Shown here piece after piece: positions 19,308-28,873 of a stretch of DNA of 28,873 nucleotides. The notes beneath the pieces are model-generated. The model did no database searches, had not been told where the DNA came from, and saw only the letters and a program-made list of their open reading frames with translations. Origin of the DNA: Flammula alnicola (Eukaryota; Basidiomycota; Agaricomycetes; Agaricales; Strophariaceae); NCBI GenBank assembly GCA_015499995.1, contig JADNRV010000503.1, forward strand, positions 1 to 28,873, in the 5' to 3' direction. The stretch's first letter is position 1, and each line of letters opens with the position of its first letter. A program made the translations under genes and the position numbers.

Positions 19308-22307
19308 ATGGGGATTTCTGGCCTGCTGCCGGCTCTGAAGGCAATACACACCACTAAACACCTCTCAGAATATTCTGGGAAAACTATCGCAGTGGACGCG
19401 TATGTGTGGCTGCACAAGGGCGTTTACTCGTGTGCCACAGAGCTAGCCACTGGAAAGAGTACTCACAAGTAAGTATACACCTTTTTGTGTAGCTTGAAAC
19501 GAAGGGGGAACGGGCGGTGACGCAGTGGATGGGACTAATATGCACTCTTTTCATAGGTACGTCGACTACGCAATGCACCGCGTAAGACTCATGAGACACT
19601 ACCGCATTGAGCCATATATCGTCTTCGACGGTGGTCCTCTGCCAGCGAAGAAAGGCACCGAAAAGGAACGGAAACAAAAACGGGAGGAAAACCTTGCTCG
19701 AGGAAAGGCGCTGGCGGCTCAGGGTAAACATTCACAGGCGCGAGATTGCTTCATCAAGTGTGTGGACGTTACACCGCAGATGGCGTTCCAGTTTATCAAG
19801 GTGCGTCGTTGTCCTCTTTTAGAGTGGCTGCTCTTTATTTATTTTCATGGGTCAGGCTCTGCGTGCAGAATCCGTGCGGTATGTAGTTGCGCCCTACGAA
19901 GCGGATGCCCAACTTGCATACCTCGAGCGGGTCGGCGTCGTCGACGGGATTCTGACCGAAGACTCTGATCTCCTCGTCTTTGGCTGCCAAACTGTACTGT
20001 TCAAGCTGGACGCCGTTGCAAGCACGGTCGTCTCCATCTCACGCAAAGACTTCGGTTCCGTTACCGCTTCGTCTTCCGACCCCAACGGAATTTCCCTCAT
20101 CGGCTGGTCCGATGTCCAATTTCGCGCGATGACAATATTAAGTGGTTGCGATTACCTTCCAAGTATACCCGGTGTCGGGCTCAAGACCGCCTGCTTTCTC
20201 TTGCGGAAATGGAAGACTGCTGAGCAAGTTGTCCGGGCCATCGCGTTGGAGGGAAAGAAATCGGTTCCTCCAGGCTACTGGAAACAATTCCAGCTCGCGG
20301 AGAAGTGTTTTCTTCATCAACGTGTTTATTGTCCCAAGGCGGAGAAGCTAGTGCATTTAACGGATATCAGCGACGATTGGAATGACGACTTCGATGTTTA
20401 TGTTGGAGGGTACGCTTTTTTGCATCTTAAATGCGTAATATTGAGTGCTCATGATGCTCTTTAGTGACATGGATCCTGTGTTGGCAATGGATATTGCTCT
20501 TGGAGACGCCGACCCCGTCTCGCACCTGCCGATGAAAGATATCAATCCAGGATTCGTACCTCGCGCCCTAAAGCCCCTTCCTACGGTTTCCAATAGCCCT
20601 GTTAAATCACTAAAAGGCAAAGGCAAAATGAGAGAAAGTCTTCCACCCGGCGGCAAGACACGAGAACAGAATCCTCCACCTGGAGGCATTCTCAGCTTCT
20701 TTGGTGCCATTCTATTTTATTTTGTTTCTCTGCACCATATTAATTGATAATATGCAGGCCCGAACCCAATCATTCCTCCTCGATCAAAGCAGAAGAAGCC
20801 GGTATCTACGGCTGTTGCTAAACACGGACTCACTGGCAAGGCAAGTGGGAAGAGAACACTGGCAGAAGTCATGGACCAGGACATGGAACGGAAGAAAAAA
20901 TCGCGCAAGAGCTGTTCTCCTTTACCCTTTACTCGGTCCAAGTTCTTCGCTCCTCCCGAGGTGAAGGCGACTGGTGTCCAGCGCAGACACAGCGATGGTG
21001 TAGCCGGTCCTTCGCGACTGCAAGACGACAACAAAGAGAATATGTATGTCGTAGTGGATGACGATGACGATCCGGCGGAGACTTCGGAGCCTGACCTGGA
21101 CGGTTCCGATCTTTCTCTGAGGGCGCATTTCGACGTCGATGCGGAGATGAATTTAGACCTGGAGGAATTCCCTGATGCCGTCGAACAGGAGGATGGATAT
21201 ATTTCGCCGTCGCCTTCGTATTCAAAAGAGGCCCAAGAACTGTCATCGCCGCCTCAACCTGGGCAATCATCTAGATCTAGACGTCGGCAATGGAACGACA
21301 GCGGCACTCGAGAAGACGATGAAATGGGTCAGACAGAGGGACTGCCCAGTGACAAGGAGGAAGAAGAAAACAGTTTCGGTGGCGCTGAAGCTGTTTCGAG
21401 CCCGATTTCGGTCAAACGGCCAAAGCCTTTTGGGAGGCGTAATGCGTATCAGACGCCTCCAAGGTGGAGTCGCAACGAAGACTCCGGCGGCGACATCCTC
21501 GTCGTACCGACGCCTACACCTACGAATAGAAAGGGCATATACCCCGATGTAGACGAGGTTCCATCACCTACGCTATATCGCGGTCCAGATCTGCGGAATC
21601 TGCTAGGGGCTGACAGTGCAACCGAAATCGAATTCGAGGTCCTTGAGCTGGAAGAGAAGCCATTTACTGCTAGAGGTGGTTCAGCCTCAGGGTCCGGGTC
21701 AGCCTCAGCCTCACCTCCGAATCCATCTCCAGAAACGCCGAATGACGACCCTCAGCTGCAGCAACAGGTCGTCGATATCGATGTCGACAACTTTGACGGG
21801 CTGAACGACGAGGAAGAACAGCGCGCGAGAGAGGTCGCTGCCCGGGCAAAGGCGGTGATGAATGGCTGGCGGGATCGATGGGCGTTGCAACCGAAGAAAG
21901 CTTCACCTCTGGTATCGGTGCAGCCGAAGAAGAGTCCAGTGCGTGGTGCGCCTCAGAAGAAAACGTTTACACCTGGTCCGCAGGCATTTAACTTGCGGCG
22001 CAACGAGATGAACGTGACTCCAGCTGGACGGCACTCGTTGTCAAATCTTCCACGGTCTGCACCATCGAAGTTCAGTGTTGTGGGTGCAGCAGCGGACAGC
22101 GAGAAGAGCATCACGAAACCCAGGCGTAACTTGTTGTTCTTTGAAGCTGTAAAGCACACGACCGCGACCACGACCACGACCACGGCAGTAGCGACAGCAT
22201 CATCAAGGACAAGGCAAATTGTGGACCTCACACTGTCGTCCGACGGGTTTGAGGAAGCCTTCGGAGTTGCGCCGAAACGTCCGAAGTCTGCTGTACTTTC
22301 TGAATGA
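19308..22307 (+). CDS. EXO1: Exonuclease 1 (XPG/Rad2 family 5'-3' exonuclease and flap nuclease)
   Basis: Nuclease of mismatch repair and DNA end resection; nuclear. Exons 19308-19468, 19557-19800, 19856-20409, 20465-20703 and 20758-22307 give 915 residues. It begins MGISGLLPALKAIHTTKHLS. The two-metal site is intact: D30 in AVDAYVWLHKG, D78 in VFDGGPLPAKK, E150 and D152 in YEADAQLAYL, D171 and D173 in TEDSDLLVF, D234 in GCDYLPSIPGVG (helix-hairpin-helix). About nine extra residues (SSSDPNGIS) shift the last aspartate relative to human Exo1. The C-terminal half (about 400-915) is acidic, Ser/Pro-rich and disordered. RSKFF at 459-463 fits the Mlh1-interacting peptide consensus, and GGILSFF at about 392-398 is a possible weak PCNA-binding motif. 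Repetitive coding tracts near 21680-21715 (Ser/Gly/Ala) and 22156-22184 (Thr, from repeated CGACCA). Identity very sure; the C-terminal exon is long and single. Confidence 0.95.
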
Positions 22308-22735
22308 ATTCTGCTGTAGGATTCCCTTTGTTGTGGAAAATTTGAATATTGCTATCCTTGCTATCGTTATTGTATCTATGTATTAAGTTGGGAATAATAT
22401 ATGAAGGTTGATATGGAGGAGATCTATCTGGCCCGCATGTGCTCCACCATAAACACTGGGAGGTTAGCTACAAATCGTGGAAGCCTGAGGGATATCATCA
22501 TGGTGGTTCGGTTAAATTGACCCAAGACTCGAGGGTAAGCTGTAGGAGCCAGTTGGTTCTCGAGGAACGGCCTACTGCTGAAACGAGATGCCCTTGATAA
22601 GGCAGGAATTCTTTCCATTATTGCCTGTAGACCATTGGTAAGCTGAAACGGTTGCAACGACCAATAAAGAGGTACCATACCCGGAGGTTGAAGATCTATA
22701 CCATGGCCTTACCGCGGGGCATATCGTCCTTGACG
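22308..22735. other. Convergent 3' region, EXO1 and GPI19
   Basis: Between two stop codons. A minus-strand open frame (22424-22678, containing IPALSRASRFSSRPFLENQL) has no family likeness and lies downstream of the GPI19 stop, so I treat it as chance. Confidence 0.4.
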
Positions 22736-23379
22736 TTAACTGGATGTCTGTCGTGCTCGAGCTTTGGACGCAGCTCGCTGAAGTGTTTCATGATACAACA
22801 CACTATTGACCATCCCTATCGGAATGTCGTGCAGCTCTGGGATAGCATCAGGCTTTGCAGAGGCGAAGTAAGGGTTATGGCCACTGTCTTCCTGCGAGGG
22901 CAAAGCAATGCGAGCATCTGTCGTGGAGACGGTAAATATTGAAGTGGATCACGAAGACAAAGGGACAGTATTACGAACCAGTAATAGAGCTCATCTCGTT
23001 GAAAGCAGGCGTCGCTCGAATGGCCATGGCAGAGTAGGTGATATATGTCAGAATGACGACGACTATAGTCCAAGAGGGTACTAAAAGAGCCCATTCCCTG
23101 AGAAATGGGTGTACATGTGAGTTGTGCCTCGACGAAAGTAATGAAACTGAAGAACCTATTGGGATACCAAGTCACCCCCAGCCAGACTATCCAGTCATCT
23201 GGCAACACGGCCCACAGAATATACAGCACGAACAACAGGTAAGTCGATGTCCATGCAACGAAGCCATAGAATTCCGACGCGCGACTTCTGCGCTCCTCGG
23301 GCTCTGGTGGCCAGCGATAAGGCGCTGTAGGGGTTCTCGGAGAGGCATCTAAGAGGATGTCGGAAGGAGACTCTGCCAT
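22736..23379 (-). CDS. GPI19: PIG-P subunit of GPI-GlcNAc transferase
   Basis: Subunit of the ER-membrane complex that adds GlcNAc to phosphatidylinositol, the first step of GPI-anchor synthesis. Exons 23379-23156, 23097-22979 and 22917-22736 give 174 residues. After a short cytosolic N-terminus, EFYGFVAWTSTYLLFVLYIL is the first membrane helix and carries the conserved 'YGF' start of the PIG-P domain. After WYPNR the second helix is ALLVPSWTIVVVILTYITYS, then NEMSSITD. The tail holds KPDAIPELHDIPIGMVNSVL, matching the conserved 'I.D.P...VN..LY' end of the family. Both intron junctions (CCCAATAG plus GGAATGG, ATTACTG plus ATGCTCG) restore these motifs exactly. The residual hydrophilic C-terminus (SKARARQTSS) is basic. 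Convergent with EXO1. Length is normal. Confidence 0.92.
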
Positions 23380-23970
23380 AGAATCATCTTTCGCCTTCCT
23401 TCAAGTTTGAGTACTGAGTGAGTGTGAGCCTTGAGGAACAAAATTGAACGAATTGCCGAATTTTCTCACATACATATTATACCCGGCGAGCAGGCGGCGA
23501 AATAGGGCGAAATGTTGGGTATAATTGACATCCTTTACTAATTTATACAGAATACTAGAGAGCAAGCGAAATAACAAGAACGAGGGTACAATCGTATATG
23601 GTACTTAAATATGTGAGGCCATGCGTAGATGTGTACTGTAGTCATTGAGGTATCATCTTAAATAGCGGCATAAGATGTCTAGATCCCCCCCAATCAAAGT
23701 TCAGTGGTAGGAATTAAGATGTGATGTGCGTATATTAAAAGTGAAGACCGTAATCTGGATTTTCTTGCTTCAGCTCAAGCCACCACATACGTGGTAGCAG
23801 CGCTGGCTACTGCGGGACCCGGAAGGACGCTAAACTAGCGAAAATAATACAGTGAGCATGTTGCTCATCGCACAGGTCCGTTAGGATGCTGGGAAGAAGA
23901 AAAAAAGATATAAGTGGTCATCACCATCAGGTTGGCAGGGAGAAATATGGGAATAAAATATAGCGAAGGA
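23380..23970. other. Intergenic, GPI19 promoter and transcription factor 3' end
   Basis: Mostly noncoding. It includes, at 23865-23888, a possible last eight-codon exon of the neighbouring transcription factor (reads HPNGPVR then stop), behind a strong pyrimidine tract and CCCAG acceptor. Confidence 0.45.
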
Positions 23971-26840
23971 TCAAAAAAAATAGAAAGTATTCACCTGTGA
24001 TGGATGATAAGGATGCGACCCGACACTCATATATGAATTTCGCTCCTCGAAGTCCATGTTTAAGCTACCGTTTAGGTCGAGTTCCCGAGCGCCAGCGGGC
24101 TTCCTGTGGCCATAAACGCTGCTTGATGGCAATAACAGAGAGTTGGAAGCACTTGGAGACGGCGTGGCGAACGAGGTTGCGGAAGTCGAAGGCGAGATGG
24201 AGGTAAAGCTGGTAAAACTAGCAGAAGACGAAGAGCGACACTTGCTCGAGCCTGATGAGCTACTAGGGCACCGCGGGATACACGTGCATCCTACCGAACC
24301 ATAGGATGTTGCCGAACCCAACCCCAAGCTCGAAGCATTGGATCCATCGCGGCTGGCGAGAGAGAGACCGGTAGATACCGACGCGAATGATGGCAAGATA
24401 GGCCTCAGAGGAATGCTGAATCGCTCCGCCGAAGCTCCATCTCCGTATTTCCCGTCGTCACGTACGGTGTCCGATTCTCTATCTTCCTCTTTGACATCCA
24501 TGTCCATCGTAAAGTCACCACCCTCCTCTTCGTCCTCCTCGTCCACCTTCATCGGGGTTCTGGTCCATGGTCCTCTGTTCTGCCACAAACCATGCGCATG
24601 ATCGTCCGAGATCTGCCCATCTCGTACCTCTCTTAACAACGAGGCGTTCGTACGCGACGTCAAGCTCGGAGGCATCCATCTCAGTTTGAAAGCCGACGCT
24701 CGAGACATATGGTTTTGGGATGGCTGTCCCGCGTCCTGTCCGCCAGCAAAACCAGACTGATCCTCCGCGCCGTCAATTTTAACCGAATGCAACTCTGACT
24801 GTAGTCCGTCGCTGCCAATGCCGGCACCGCGAAGGGATATATCCTGTGGTTGTGGAGGCAAGACCATGGGCGTGCTAAAACCCACAACGTAGGGTGGATC
24901 GACTGGAGGAGAGGAATTTGCAGGGGCTGGATAAACACCGTGCGTGCGTAGATGGCGTTTTGCGTTCGAACGGACTCCGAAGGTACGCGAGCATCCGGGA
25001 AAGCCACAAGGGTATGCTATTTCGTACGAAGGACAAACGCAATTCGTTAGCCGTTGATTAGTATAGATGATATACTCACGTTTTTCGTTGCTATGTATGT
25101 TCATGTGCGTCTTCAATCCACTCGGCCTTCAAGAAAGAAAAACATCAGCCCAACCGCGTCGAAATTTAGAACGAACTGGCATAGCCCTAAGCCCAGCCAT
25201 CAAGTAAAACATTGTGGGTGGGAGAGTCCGGCCCAAAGGACATAGATATGCAGGTACGAAGAAAAATGTACGCACCTCGGAAATTTTTTGCCGCAGACTG
25301 CGCATTCGTGCATTTTGGATTTCTTCTTCTTCTTCTGAGCTCGCCCACTGGCACCGTCTTCAGGCCCTCCTTCGCCCGCACTACCTCCGGTTACCCCATC
25401 TTCCTTCACTCCTCCATTGCCCCCTTGCCCGTCAACGAGGCTCCATTTTGAGCCTTCCTCCCTATCTCTTTCGCCGTCTTCGAGAGGGGTCGATTCGCTA
25501 CCGACTGTTGACCCATCGTCTGAGGTCGGTAGGGGGCTCAGTCTATACGATGGGATTGCCGACAAGGGTTGCACATCGGTGGATATGCGCAAAAGATCGG
25601 GGGTTGACTGAAAACGGGGGTTTGAATGGGGTTGTTTGAGGGCAAGTGTCGGGAACGACGAGGATGCGAGTTGGCCGTTTACAGGCTTAGGATCGGTGGA
25701 ATGGAAACCTGCAGCTGATAGAAAGCTTGTTAGGACTCGTGCTTAAATTAAAAAATTACCACAAAACGTACGTGAAGCTGCAGATGAGCTAGCATTACGA
25801 TCAAGATTCGTATGCGGAATCTGATGCTGGTGCTGAGAGTGAGCATGTTGTAAGTCATTACCAAGCTTGTTCTGATGCTGCTCTTCATGGATGTTAGGAT
25901 ATAAAGGTCGGGATTGGGAATTACACATGGGAATGGAGGACGACGCATGTGTTGATGGGTATGATCCAACACTATGCGTCAAAGCCCTTGCATCGGTCGA
26001 GTGACTGTTATGATTCCCACCTGAGCTGCCGGGGTAGCTGGTGCCACCCCCGACAGAGGATTCATAGGTTAGTGGTGAGAGATGCTGCTGCTGCTGCTGT
26101 GTCTGCGGGTGAGAGTGCTGGAGCGGCTTGGGAGCGGCTGATCCGCGCCTCGAGGCAAGATGGCTCGAGGAATAGAAGCCAGGGCCCTGCAGGTGGCCGT
26201 GATCGTGAGTATCATGTGAGGGGTGCTGCTGCAGCGGGTGCCACTGATGCTGGAGTGTGTGGGACTCGATCGAATGGTATCCTCTCACAGATTGTCGATA
26301 GTCGACCACAGGAGGCGCAGATGGTAGACGCGACCCCATGGGGGGCAGCTGAAGGTCCATTGACGTGGAACCCATGTTCAGAGAGAGGGGTGTCTGGAGA
26401 TCAGAGCGATATGTATTATCGGTGGCCACGGACGGGTATCGTTGTGCGGTATGATGCTCGTGGGTAGGATTGGAGGACGGGTTGGTGTGAATCGAATCGC
26501 CGACGTAAGTCGAAGAAGAGTCGTAGCCGTAGTCGAAGTCATGATCGTAGCGATGTTGTAGAGTGCGCTGGGAGGATTCGGGGTATCTGGGTGGGGCATC
26601 CATCATGGAAGAAGTCGATTCATGCGAGTAGATGTCTTGAGGATAAGAAGACGGAGGACTGTAGGTCCGCGAACTGGAGAGGATAACGGAATTGTCGCGG
26701 TGTGTGTATTGTCGTGACGGTTGGCTAGAGGAGTACGACCGGCCATGAGGGCCTGGTGAAGATATCCTCACGTGGAGGTCGGCAACGTTTTCTGACTTCT
26801 GTGAGTAAGACGTCATTGCCTGGAACCCTTTTTCGTCCAT
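23971..26840 (-). CDS. Two-finger C2H2 zinc finger transcription factor
   Basis: Probable nuclear DNA-binding regulator, 866 residues from exons 26840-25772, 25714-25276, 25126-25080 and 25016-23971. Residues 1-480 are low complexity, rich in Ser, His, Gln, Pro and Tyr, including a QQQQQ tract. A basic KKKKKKSKMHE run precedes finger 1, CAVCGKKFPRPSGLKTHMNI followed by H (C-X2-C-X12-H-X3-H). The linker SNEKPYP leads to finger 2, CGFPGCSRTFGVRSNAKRHL followed by RTH (C-X4-C). The 149-nt intron splits finger 1 between FPR and PSG. The tail has an acidic block (DEEDEEEGGDFTMDMDVKEE, a possible activation domain) and Ser-rich runs. This finger pair recurs in basidiomycete regulators; the target is unknown. 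A terminal intron (23889-23994) may replace the last eight residues. ATG 26840 lies just after a probable 5'-UTR intron (26856-26956). Confidence 0.85.
26084..26099. repeat. CTG/CAG microsatellite in the transcription factor
   Basis: Five consecutive GCT/CTG units, read as CAG on the minus strand, encode the glutamine run TQQQQQHL. Such tracts vary in length between strains. Confidence 0.8.
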
Positions 26841-28293
26841 TTTAGAGGTTTCGACCTGAGAGAGGGGGTAAGATCCGGAAGTTGGATGGAATTTAAGCTT
26901 TAGTCTGCTCGACAAATGAACAACGACCACAATCTTGGGATTAACGAACTACTTACGGCGGGACAGCTATTGGAAGCAAGGCAACCGCGCTGTAGAGCGT
27001 CAAGGGCCGTGATACGTGCAGATATTTGGCAGATATATATGTACGTCCCTGCGACGTTCTGGCGTGTTTTCGGAGAAGTATAGGATTCGTTCTACATGAT
27101 CAAGCCAGATGGGATGAACGATAAGACCAAGATACAACACAGAGTTTATTAAGCACTTACTTCGCCTTTATCCCGTCAAATCGTTGGCTATTATTGTTCG
27201 TGGCAGGCGTTACCTAAACGAGGCGAGTGTCAGAAAAAAATGGAGAAAAAAGGAAGAAAAGAACCGACATAAGTTCCAGAACACTTCCTAGAATTCACCA
27301 AGAGTGCTAATAGAGCGGTAACATAGAGAGGAACTTCGGCGGTAAGGCTGGGCTTCTCGGCGGTGGGTAAACTCACGCAAGCCGTTGTTTTCTCTTCCCC
27401 TCCGTGTGGCAGACTAAGGGGGGACCCGGGGAAGTTTTAAGTAGGGTCCGCCTGCAGACCTCGGACCACAAGCGGACAGGCACACTACCTTTACGGTTTA
27501 CCTGAGAAAATCAACGATCCCCAAATATTGGGCAAACAATTTACGTCACATCGTCTTTATTTTCTTTCAATAATAATTCTCCAACTTCATAGTTTATCAG
27601 ACAAATCCTACAAGTAAAATACCATTTCGACTTTCCCAAAAATTTTGACTCATTCTGCATGCAGTGCGCGCGGCTGGTGCCCGTTGATCGCTCACTATCT
27701 CGCTCTTTTTTCAAAGGCTCTTTCTCATGAAACAAATGCGATGAATCGAGGCGTTGCCAGGTACGCAATGTGGCACCGATTTAATACCTCTGGGCAGAAC
27801 CTGAAGCCGTGTTGTAAGAGCTGTTCGGACTGATATCCTTTCGATGACCAACGGGCGTCTGTGATAAGTGCCTCGGAGGCTGGGGCTCGAGATTTTAGCG
27901 TCATCTTAGCGTCAGGCATAATGCATAAACCTCAAGCCTCTTCGCAAAGAATGATCCGGTACTCTGGAGTCTGGAAGCTCATCCAAATCTCCGAAGCGGA
28001 TCCAGTATCACAGTGAGGCGTATAGGTAGTAAGTACTAAGTTCTACCAGAAAATCTTTCTGTAGTAACCAACAAGTAACCAGGGTCCCCTATCGCACAAT
28101 TGCAACTGGGATGCGGGATGAATAAACTACATAGATTTTTCTTGTATGTACATACATGTAAGTACGCTTGTGTACAGCCCGGTTCCGGATCAAAAATAAA
28201 ATGATGACAATGTCGTTGCCATCAGCCGCGAGATCCGGCTCATCCTTGGCTCATCCAATACTTTCATTCTGAATCAACAAGTTCAAGCCAACT
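26841..28293. other. Transcription factor leader, promoter and intergenic DNA
   Basis: About 1.45 kb without a supported gene. Minus-strand GTAAGT at 26951-26956 and CTCTCAG ending at 26856 mark a probable 101-nt 5'-UTR intron. A second donor-like GTAAGTGC near 27160 suggests another leader intron. Around 27360-27430 several AGGGG/CCCCT words resemble stress-response elements of yeast Msn2/4; this is only a motif likeness. Open frames at 27541-27919 overlap on both strands and look like chance. A small repeat TTAGCGTCA occurs twice at 27895-27913. Confidence 0.4.
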
Positions 28294-28565
28294 TCAAGTA
28301 CCATTGAAGTGAGTAATATGCCATGATTCAGGCTTCAGCGCTAACATTTCGAATTCAACCTTATCTAGAATCTGGAGCTTGTCGAGAGCTGTGAGGTACC
28401 GCTCCATCTGGTTTTCCAAAGATTCGAGAATCTCATGACTGTCGGCTTTTCATGACTTGACTTCATCCGAATTGTACACTCCTTCCTCGGCAATCTAAAG
28501 TCTCAAGGCCACTTGGAAACAATCCACAGGAACTAGTTACTCTGCTCTTCAGATTTCATTTCCAT
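28294..28565 (-). CDS. Small coiled-coil protein, unidentified, exon joint uncertain
   Basis: On the minus strand 28445-28294 reads DSHEILESLENQMERYLTAL, then DKLQILDKVEFEMLALKPES and WHITHFNGT plus TGA, a strongly helical, heptad-like pattern that I take as real coding. Upstream, ATG 28565 gives MEMKSEEQ and then a GTAACT donor (exon 28565-28541). The acceptor is unclear. AAAAG at 28446 keeps the frame and yields about 57 residues; the prettier CTTTAG acceptor puts the frame wrong, and reading on through the region meets an in-frame TGA. A second short intron starting GTACAA is another option. The family is not recognised; the size and helix pattern suggest a subunit of a larger complex. The start lies only 42 bp from the divergent cyclo-ligase gene. 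Confidence 0.5.
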
Positions 28566-28607
28566 CGCGTCATTTTCCACGCGTCACTAGACACTTCATT
28601 TAGACTC

Positions 28608-28873
28608 ATGGCCGCCGCCACAGTTCAAGCACTCAAAGCCCAGAAAAGGACCCTCCGAAAAACTCTGGGCACTACACTTAGCCAGCTACCGTCATCGTCC
28701 ATCGAGGAGCAATGTATGTGTTAACTCGAAAGAGGCAATAAGGCAGATCTGAAGCAGGCTTATTTTTTTTGATCCTTTCATTTTCGCAGCGCAGGCTATC
28801 GCAGCTCGCGTCCTATCTTTGCCCTCCTTTCAGCGATGCTCCTCTATAAGTTGTTACCTGAGCATGCATCAGG
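28608..28873 (+). CDS. FAU1: 5-formyltetrahydrofolate cyclo-ligase, 5' part only
   Basis: ATP-dependent conversion of 5-formyl-THF to 5,10-methenyl-THF in one-carbon metabolism. Exon 1 is 28608-28713 and exon 2 starts at 28790 after a TTTTCGCAG acceptor; the gene runs off the end of the window. The visible protein starts MAAATVQALKAQKRTLRKTL, with the family's basic 'K..LR' helix that binds ATP phosphates. It continues through the splice as SIEEQSQAIAARVLSLPSFQ, then SISCYLSMHQ, which fits the first beta strand before the substrate loop. Only about the first 63 residues of some 200-250 are present. No targeting signal; probably cytosolic. Divergent from the coiled-coil gene with a 42-bp gap. 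Confidence 0.82.

Noticed and set aside
20929..22231. Many other-frame ORFs across the EXO1 last exon
   Set aside because: Shadows of a long, repetitive, GC-rich true exon.
22424..22678. 84-codon minus frame downstream of GPI19
   Set aside because: GPI19 already stops at 22736 with a normal family C-terminus; no likeness to known proteins.
1..28873. tRNA genes, CRISPR arrays, transposon ends
   Set aside because: Looked for B-box-like GGTTCGA sites, regular short repeats and terminal inverted repeats; the few TTCGA hits fall inside coding exons or lack any tRNA fold, and no array or element was found.

Overview
The window looks like a piece of a filamentous basidiomycete genome, most likely an Agaricomycete. 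Most genes are broken by short introns (mostly about 45-80 nt, GT...AG). The gene set is eukaryotic (RNA polymerase subunit, GPI-anchor enzyme, Exo1). One predicted protein matches the mushroom 'fruit-body specific protein a' family as I know it. All names come from reading translated exons by eye; no database search was possible.

Layout: RPB10 (56-422, +) and an F-box protein gene (1285-2621, +) each carry an apparent one-base frameshift. A decayed second F-box copy follows (about 2749-3190), then a gene-poor stretch to 5363. An unnamed three-exon gene lies at 5364-6161 (+). A minus-strand block follows: the 2-oxoglutarate dehydrogenase E2 gene (KGD2, nine exons, 6747-8538), homoserine dehydrogenase (HOM6, 9335-10714), a small spliced gene (10948-11237), a GNAT acetyltransferase (11425-12162), a secreted beta-carbonic anhydrase (12647-14040) and a five-exon unnamed gene that I could only see by joining short exons (14384-15256). 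That last gene is head-to-head with an Nnt1-like methyltransferase (15445-16541, +). Then come the fruit-body protein gene (16884-18105, -), EXO1 (19308-22307, +), the PIG-P/Gpi19 gene (22736-23379, -), a large two-finger C2H2 transcription factor (23971-26840, -), a probable small coiled-coil protein gene (28294-28565, -) and, 42 bp away and divergent, the start of a 5-formyltetrahydrofolate cyclo-ligase gene that runs off the window.

The neighbours do not form a pathway or cluster. They are mostly housekeeping genes (transcription, TCA cycle, amino-acid synthesis, DNA repair, GPI anchor, folate), with two secreted proteins and one regulator. I see no CRISPR, tRNA, rRNA, intact transposon or prokaryotic system. 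The points most worth checking are the two adjacent frameshifts, the three small genes hidden by splicing, the tightly spaced divergent gene pairs, and several unusual splice choices: a GC donor directly after a start codon, a 9-nt exon, an acceptor choice that decides between stop and open frame, and a terminal intron whose retention leaves protein length unchanged.
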